64,000 nt of DNA from MFD04580-c1 sp963702995 (GTDB taxonomy: Bacteria; Planctomycetota; Phycisphaerae; Tepidisphaerales; Tepidisphaeraceae). The stretch is from assembly GCA_963702995.1 (NCBI GenBank), contig OY969783.1, positions 4,526,001 to 4,590,000 of the forward strand, read 5' to 3'. The notes under the pieces are model-generated. The model worked only from the letters and a program-made list of their open reading frames with translations, made no database searches and had not been told where the DNA came from. Shown here piece after piece: positions 59,063 to 64,000 of the stretch; position 1 is the first letter of the stretch, and each line of letters begins with the position of its first letter. Made by a program: the position numbers and the translations under genes.

Positions 59063-60619
59063 ATGCAGCCGTACCTGGTTGGGATCGTCATCGGCCTTTT
59101 CGGCGGCGCCGCCGTCGTTCTGGGGTACTTCCATTTTGCCGCTCAGAGCGCTCTGGCCCGAGCGGTCGCCGAAGCCACGCAGCTTCGACTCAACGCCATC
59201 AAGGAAGCGGAGAACAAGGCAAAGGAGATCGAGCTGGCCGCCCAGCAGGATCACTTGAAAGCGCGAAGCCAGTTTGAGCGCGAGCAGGAAAGCGCGCGCC
59301 GCAAGTTCGAAGACCTGGAGAATCGCCTTCAGAAGCGGGAAGACATCCTCGACCGCAAGCTCGACACGCTGTCCGTTAAGGAGAAGCACCTCGAGGACTT
59401 GGACAACAAGCTCCAGAAGCGCGACAAGGTGATGGCCGCGCGGGAGCTGGAGCTGACCGGCGTCCTGAAGGAACAGCGCGATCGGCTGCTCCAGGTCGCT
59501 AACCTTTCTGCGGACCAGGCCAAAGAGATCATGCTCCGCCGAATCGAGGATGAATGCCGCGGGGAGGCCGGGGCGATCATCCAGCAGGCGACGGAGAAAG
59601 CGCACGACGAGGCCAAAGAGAAGGCCCGGATGATCATCCTCCAGGCGATCCAGCGCTACGCGGCCGAGCAGACCAGCGACCACACCGTCAGCACCGTCAA
59701 CATCCCGACCGACGACATGAAGGGCCGCGTCATCGGCCGCGAAGGCCGGAACATCCGCAGCTTCGAAAAGACGACTGGGGTTGACGTCATCATCGACGAC
59801 ACGCCAGGCGTGGTCGTGGTGAGCTGCTTCGACCCGGTCCGGCGCGAGATCGCCCGGATGAGCCTCGAGCGGCTGGTTCAGGACGGCCGCATCCATCCCG
59901 CCCGGATCGAGGAAGTCGTCGCCACCGTCAGCAAGGAAATGGACGAGGAGCTGATCAGGATCGGCAAAGAGGCCGCCCAGGAAGCGCAGCTCCCCAACCT
60001 CAATAAGGCGATCATCCCGATGCTCGGCCGGCTGGGGTATCGCACCAGCTACGGCCAGAACGTCCTGCGGCACAGCCTCGAAGTCGCTTACCTTTCGCAG
60101 ACGATCGCGGACGAGTTGGGCCTCGACGGCACGATCGCCCGCCGGGCGGGCCTGCTGCACGACATTGGCAAGGCGATGGACCACGAGACCGAGGGCGGCC
60201 ACCCGCTGATCGGCATGGAGTTCCTGCGCAAGTTCAACGAGAGCGAAGCGGTGTTGAACGCCGCGCTGGCCCATCACGGCGACGTGCCGGCGACGACGCC
60301 TTACACGCCGATCGTCATGGCGGCCGACGCGATCAGCGCCAGCCGCCCCGGCGCCCGTCGCGAGAGCCTGGAGCGTTACGTGAAGCGCCTGCGGGACCTG
60401 GAAGACCTGGCGCTGACGTTCGAAGGCGTGCGTCAGGCCTACGCGATCCAGGCAGGCCGCGAGGTGCGGGTGATCGTCGATGCGAAGATGGTGGACGACC
60501 GCATCAGCGCCAAGATCGCCCGCGACATCGCGAAGAAGATCGAGAGCGAGATGCAGTACCCGGGCGAGATCAAGGTGACCGTGATGCGCGAGGTCCGCAG
60601 TGTCGAGTACGCGAGATAG
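59063..60619 (+). CDS. rny: Ribonuclease Y
   Basis: 518 residues, with AAAGGGGA before the ATG. An N-terminal membrane anchor (YLVGIVIGLFGGAAVVLGYF) is followed by a long coiled coil (~residues 35-170, rich in Lys/Glu/Gln), a KH domain (GRVIGREGRNIRSFEKTTGV) and an HD domain with AGLLHDIGKAMDHETEGGHP. The C-terminus ends VTVMREVRSVEYAR, as in the family. It is a membrane-bound endoribonuclease that starts mRNA decay. Length and motif order are normal and the frame is intact. Confidence 0.96.
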   Translation: MQPYLVGIVIGLFGGAAVVLGYFHFAAQSALARAVAEATQLRLNAIKEAENKAKEIELAAQQDHLKARSQFEREQESARRKFEDLENRLQKREDILDRKLDTLSVKEKHLEDLDNKLQKRDKVMAARELELTGVLKEQRDRLLQVANLSADQAKEIMLRRIEDECRGEAGAIIQQATEKAHDEAKEKARMIILQAIQRYAAEQTSDHTVSTVNIPTDDMKGRVIGREGRNIRSFEKTTGVDVIIDDTPGVVVVSCFDPVRREIARMSLERLVQDGRIHPARIEEVVATVSKEMDEELIRIGKEAAQEAQLPNLNKAIIPMLGRLGYRTSYGQNVLRHSLEVAYLSQTIADELGLDGTIARRAGLLHDIGKAMDHETEGGHPLIGMEFLRKFNESEAVLNAALAHHGDVPATTPYTPIVMAADAISASRPGARRESLERYVKRLRDLEDLALTFEGVRQAYAIQAGREVRVIVDAKMVDDRISAKIARDIAKKIESEMQYPGEIKVTVMREVRSVEYAR

Positions 60620-60920
60620 TTCGCCGAAATTGGCCGCGTGTTTCGTGGGGCACGCAGCGCGCGCCGCCGACGATGCGAGCGGTTGATGCGAGCGGTCGAT
60701 GCGAGCGACGCCGTTGCGATCCGGTTGCGGGACGTGGCGGGACACAACGTGTTCCCCGCAAAATCCCGGTCCACGACGTCAGCCGCGCCGGCGCTGCGCA
60801 AATGTCAGACGCGCAGTTGGCGCGAGGTCGCTTCTTGAGCCGCACGTCGTGAGGACAATCCGGGGCGAAACATTTCCACGCGGCCGCTGATTCCCCCTCA
60901 TCACTCAATTTAGCAAGGGG
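60620..60920. other. Gap after ribonuclease Y
   Basis: No gene. Low-complexity direct repeats (GCGAGCGGTTGATGCGAGCG and GGTCGATGCGAGCGACG) near 60678. No rightward terminator for rny was recognised. Confidence 0.4.
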
Positions 60921-61045
60921 AAAAAAAGAGCCCCGGACGGGGGGATCCGGGGCTGAGGCCTCTCAACTTGGGGGAGTCGCCCGGAGGGGTGGCCGGACGG
61001 TTGAGAGTTGGTGATCGCGCGATCGTTGAAGCGCCGTTTCCGGCA
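60921..61045 (-). ncRNA. Candidate structured small RNA with C-rich loops
   Basis: About 125 nt, read leftward. A GNRA-capped hairpin (GCCG-GAAA-CGGC) is followed by the palindrome GATCGCGCGATC and a stem CTCTCAAC/GTTGAGAG enclosing CCACCCCTCC and ACTCCCCCA. It ends in an intrinsic terminator, AGCCCCGGA/TCCGGGGCT with loop TCCCCCCG and seven U. A TATATA at 61055-61060 could be its -10. A terminator just upstream (61068) isolates it from the neighbouring gene. It does not match SRP RNA, tmRNA, RNase P or an obvious 6S RNA. Confidence 0.5.
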
Positions 61046-61067
61046 ACAACGACCTATATAAAACAAG

Positions 61068-61097
61068 AAGCTCCGACGGCTTTCGCCACCGGAGCTT
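61068..61097 (-). terminator. Terminator of the 61258 gene
   Basis: On the minus strand AAGCTCCGGTGGC-GAAA-GCCGTCGGAGCTT, a 13-bp stem with two G-U pairs and a GNRA loop, followed by CTTGTTTTATA. Confidence 0.75.
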
Positions 61098-61257
61098 TCT
61101 TAGCTCTTCAAATTGCAACCTGCGGCAATCTTTGCCACCGGTCGTTGTGTGAGGATGAGAGTATTTTCCGCTTCGCTAAAAGTCAAGTGCATCCATATCC
61201 GTTGCTCAGATTTTTCCGGCTCCCGGGTTTTGCGCTCGATGGGGAACCATTGGTTTG

Positions 61258-61704
61258 TCAACCGGTCGCCGCGTCGTCGTGCAGGAACTGGAGGGCTTGG
61301 CGGACTTTCGAGAGCGAGACGACCCAGCGCGCCCGGCCGCCGAGGGTGGGCGGGGGGTCGAAGGCGACATACGTGCAAATCGGCGGGAGGGTCTGGCAGA
61401 GGTTCAGGAACCGCGACGGTGTCGCGGCCTGAAGCGGGTGGCCGTCGAAACCGGCGGTGCGGGTGAAACGCTCGGCCAAATCTTCGTCAGTGAAAACCGC
61501 CAGGCAGGTGCAATCTTCGGAGTCGATCACGAGGTAACCGAGGGGCTCGGCGAGCAGGGCCTCGCCGATCGGCGTCGGGTCGCAGAGAAGGTCCGGGCTT
61601 CCAGGGTCGGGGCTTGGCGGCCGCCGTTCGCAGACGACCCACCACGGCATCGGGGCCAGGAAGGTGTCGGCGGGAAAGCCGTCGTCATCCGGGGGTGTGG
61701 CCAT
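61258..61704 (-). CDS. Hypothetical protein, weakly SseB-like
   Basis: 148 residues from the ATG at 61704 (MATPPDDDGFPADTFLAP). Mixed alpha/beta, soluble. LLAEPLGYLVIDSEDCTCLA, VFTDEDLAERFTRTAGFD and ICTYVAFDPPPTLGG recall SseB-type domains, where a strand and FTDxxxLxxF are typical. This similarity is a guess from motif shape. It is a single gene with its own terminator. Confidence 0.6.
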   Translation of the reverse strand: MATPPDDDGFPADTFLAPMPWWVVCERRPPSPDPGSPDLLCDPTPIGEALLAEPLGYLVIDSEDCTCLAVFTDEDLAERFTRTAGFDGHPLQAATPSRFLNLCQTLPPICTYVAFDPPPTLGGRARWVVSLSKVRQALQFLHDDAATG

Positions 61705-61903
61705 GGCCCAGAGCGTAACCGCGCCTTCTCCTTCGGCAAGCGCTCGTGCTTCCCACCTCAACTTGCGCCGTGCTCACGCGGAGGACAACGCCGATGAACG
61801 ATAAGCGGCGACCGGAGTAAAGTGGAGTAGAACTTCATTTCGTCCTGGTGCGACGGCCGCGTCGCGACTTGGCAACCTGTTCGACCACCAGCCTGGAGGC
61901 GCT

Positions 61904-62884
61904 TTGGAACCTGCCCCGCACTCAGAGTCTCCTGATCGAGCCGAGTCGCTGACCCGGCGCGACGTGCTGAAGGCCGGTGCCGCCGCGGCCGCGATGGCGG
62001 CCCTGTCACCCAGCCTGTCGTCACCCGCGTCGACGTCCGCCGCTCCGGCCGCCTCCAAGCCGGCCACACCGCCGAAGGAGCGCGGCTTCAAGAAGGCCGT
62101 CATGTATGGGATGATCGCCGGGGGTGATTCCGTGCTCGATAAGTTCAAGATCCTCAAAGAGGCGGGCTTCGACGGTGTGGAAATGGACAGCCCAACCAGC
62201 CTGTCGATGGAGGAGATCCGGAAGGCCGCTCAGGAGACGGGCATCCTGATCGAGGGAATGGTCGATTCGGTCCACTGGCGTCAGACGCTGTCCCACAACG
62301 ACCCCGCCATGCGGGCGGCCGGTGTCGAGGCGCTGAAGACCGCGCTCCGCGACTGCAAGGCCCTGGGCGGCACGAGCGTGCTCCTTGTGCCGGCGGTGGT
62401 GGACAAATCGGTGAGCTACGCCGACGCCTATTCCCGCTCGCAGGAGGAGATCCGCAAGTGCATCCCGGTCGCCCGGGAACTGGGCGTGAAGATCGCGGTG
62501 GAGAACGTCTGGAACCACTTCCTGCTCAGCCCCCTGGAGGCCGCTCGGTTCATCGACGAGTTCGAGGCGCCCGACGCCATCGGATGGCACTTCGACATCG
62601 GCAACGTCGTCACCTACGGCTGGCCCGAGCAGTGGGTGCGCATCCTGAACAAGCGAATCCTCAAGCTGCACATCAAGGAGTTCAGCCGCTCCAAGCGCGA
62701 CAAGGAAGGGACGTGGAAAGGGTTCGCCGTCGAGCTGATGGAAGGGGACAACGACTGGCCGTCGATCATGAAGGCCCTGGACGAGATCGGCTACCACACC
62801 TGGGCTTGCGCGGAAGTCGGCGGCGGCGATGTCAACCGGTTGAAGACGATCGCGCAGAAAATGGACCGGCTGTTGTCGATGTGA
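61904..62884 (+). CDS. Tat-exported sugar phosphate isomerase/epimerase-like protein
   Basis: 326 residues from a TTG at 61904, with GGAGG 5 nt upstream. A Tat signal (LTRRDVLKAGAAAAAMAALS) leads to an AP-endonuclease-2/xylose-isomerase-like TIM barrel. Metal and substrate residues sit in FDGVEMDSPTSLS, KIAVENVWNHFLLSP, GWHFDIGNVVTYG, LKLHIKEFSR and CAEVGGGDVNRL. Planctomycetes encode many exported members of this family, presumably for sugar or keto-sugar processing outside the cytoplasm. The substrate is unknown. Confidence 0.9.
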   Translation: MEPAPHSESPDRAESLTRRDVLKAGAAAAAMAALSPSLSSPASTSAAPAASKPATPPKERGFKKAVMYGMIAGGDSVLDKFKILKEAGFDGVEMDSPTSLSMEEIRKAAQETGILIEGMVDSVHWRQTLSHNDPAMRAAGVEALKTALRDCKALGGTSVLLVPAVVDKSVSYADAYSRSQEEIRKCIPVARELGVKIAVENVWNHFLLSPLEAARFIDEFEAPDAIGWHFDIGNVVTYGWPEQWVRILNKRILKLHIKEFSRSKRDKEGTWKGFAVELMEGDNDWPSIMKALDEIGYHTWACAEVGGGDVNRLKTIAQKMDRLLSM

Positions 62885-63118
62885 ATGAGCCCAGATTGAA
62901 GTCGATCAAGGGCCCACCGGGCAAGAAGTCGCATACCTTGATTCCGCGAACGCATCGCTCGGCGCTACAGCGGTGTTTGGTCACTGGAGCACGAGAAGAA
63001 TGTCGAAATCCGAAGCGAAATCCGAAGAAATTAGAAATCGGATAAAAGAAACCGGGTTCAAGCGAGGAGATTGATTTCCACTTTGCCTTTGTTTGGAGTT
63101 CCTTGAGGTTTCTTCTCG

Positions 63119-63475
63119 CTAGACTTCCTTCCACTCGATCGTTCCCCCGTCAATGTTGAGTTGCGCGACCTCGTGCCAGCTTTGTTTGTCGGGGAAGTAG
63201 ACGCGGGCGTGCAGAGCGTCCATGGCGGCCTCGGCTTCGCGCAGCGCCTGTGCGGCCGCGGGGTTGAGCGGCTCCGATTCGTCCTCGTGCATGATTAGCG
63301 ACCAGCGGCCGAAGAGCGTCGCGAATGGCCCAAAGGCCTCGCATGGCTCAAACTGGCCGTATGTCCAGGAGGCGTCCCACCCTTTCACGCGGATCGCGCC
63401 CACCGCTTTCCCGTTGAGGTAGAGCGTCGCGTGGTCCCCTTCAGGGGCCCGACTGAGAGGGGGTGGTTTTTCCAC
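63119..63475 (-). CDS. Hypothetical protein
   Basis: 118 residues if started at the GTG at 63475; the open frame to 63808 adds Arg/Pro-rich sequence from a repeat element and is not credible. It includes DHATLYLNGKAVGAIRVKGW, GQFEPCEAFGPFATLFGRWS and VYFPDKQSWHEVAQLNIDGG. This beta-rich and acidic pattern, with conserved-looking Trp and Gly, suggests a real small protein. No family recognised. Confidence 0.6.
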   Translation of the reverse strand: MEKPPPLSRAPEGDHATLYLNGKAVGAIRVKGWDASWTYGQFEPCEAFGPFATLFGRWSLIMHEDESEPLNPAAAQALREAEAAMDALHARVYFPDKQSWHEVAQLNIDGGTIEWKEV

Positions 63476-63963
63476 GATTCGTCTAAACCTCGCTCGCGCG
63501 GTCGGCGGCGCTTCGTGCAGACCGATGGCCGTTCGCCGACCGAGGATGTTCCTCGCCCGACGCAGGCACGGCAAATTTGCCGCGCGGAATTCTATGCCGC
63601 GCCGTGACGGTGGCGACTGGTTTTTGCGAAGAACGATGCCTCGGCGAGGGTGACGCGGGGGCGGCGGGACCAAGCGTCCGCCGGGGAACGCGGCCCGCGC
63701 CCGTCGTGCTTTGGCGATCAGCGCCCTGCGAGCCGCGACGGTGACGGAGCGGTTGGGGTGGCCCGCCGATAAGCGTCCCGTGGAGAACGCGCCGCTTAAT
63801 CCGCGCAACTGGACCGCTTCCTCACGGGCGCGGCGCGCGGGCGGCGTGCTTTGGCCGTCGCGATCGACGCTGATTTGCGGTTGCCAGACGCGCCACGGAC
63901 GATCAACATAGACGACGCATCTTGTGGCTGTTGGCGCGAATACAGCGGAAGCGGAGGCTAGGT
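63476..63963. other. Gap with a repeat and the leader of the last gene
   Basis: No gene supported. It contains a GAGCCGCG-family element (63727-63833). The ribosome site GGAGG lies just before the last gene. Confidence 0.45.
63727..63833. repeat. ~110-bp inverted-repeat element (GAGCCGCG family), copy in opposite orientation
   Basis: CGAGCCGCGACGGTGACGGA at the left and CGCTTCCTCACGGGCGCGGC at the right. The arm that is on the right in the copies at 4497 and 51196 is on the left here, so this copy is inverted. The middle is different from the others. Confidence 0.75.
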
Positions 63964-64000
63964 ATGACGCGAAAGTGGGGAACGATCTGTCTGATGTGCG
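63964..64000 (+). CDS. Start of an unidentified gene, cut by the window edge
   Basis: GGAGG lies about 6 nt before the ATG at 63964. Twelve codons are visible (MTRKWGTICLMC), too few to identify the protein. Confidence 0.5.
   Translation, partial: MTRKWGTICLMC

Noticed and set aside
60921..61045. Signal recognition particle RNA, tmRNA, RNase P RNA or 6S RNA
   Set aside because: None of their conserved cores was found; the structure is a chain of short hairpins.

Overview
The window looks like a piece of a Planctomycetota chromosome, probably class Phycisphaerae. That placement rests on high GC, a DUF1501 plus PSCyt/DUF1549/DUF1553 pair, a DUF1080 protein, a Bbp2-type porin, a GyrA of the planctomycete type, and a 16S rRNA that reads as planctomycete-like by eye. 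No tree or database search was run.

Layout. (1) 1-5247, minus strand: a Nit1C-type operon (MSMEG_0572-like protein, nitrilase, flavin oxidoreductase, radical SAM protein, GNAT, AIR-synthase-like protein). It faces a TetR gene at 5887 across a gap with two copies of one palindromic operator. (2) 6497-13040: a signalling block with REC-HDOD, two HPt proteins, REC-GGDEF, a receiver without its phospho-acceptor Asp, a GroES-like protein and a STAS protein, but no histidine kinase. (3) 13654-18765: a CPBP-type membrane protease and gyrA; gyrA reads as intact only if thirteen separate +1 insertions are removed. (4) 19225-24559: DUF1080, DsbA-like, K+-channel-like, quinone oxidoreductase and DUF4118-PAS genes, with a compact sRNA candidate at 23393-23454. 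(5) 25015-31026: a complete linked rRNA operon (promoter, boxA, 16S, tRNA-free spacer with a second boxA, 23S, 5S, terminator). (6) 31259-41306: nadA, porin, DUF1501, PSCyt/DUF1553, AraC and metF. (7) 41797-51119: a seven-gene plus-strand glycan locus with two paralogous multi-pass proteins, a methyltransferase-GT2 fusion, a GT2, two methyltransferases and an epimerase. (8) 51599-64000: murA, a GlsB-like protein, a small basic protein, tRNA-Arg(ACG), a GT39-like protein, ribonuclease Y, a second sRNA candidate, and several small or partial genes.

Gaps between genes are rich in short inverted-repeat elements of at least four families. One ~110-bp element carries a 97-bp MITE-like insertion flanked by a 5-bp target duplication. 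Repeats supply the stop codon of gyrA and of a small ORF.

Many genes (tetR, REC-GGDEF, CPBP, gyrA, the porin, PSCyt, AraC, one membrane protein, murA) carry apparent frameshifts, including genes expected to be essential. Assembly or read error is the first explanation. The insertion-only pattern in gyrA and the poly-C tract in the porin still deserve a check against raw reads.
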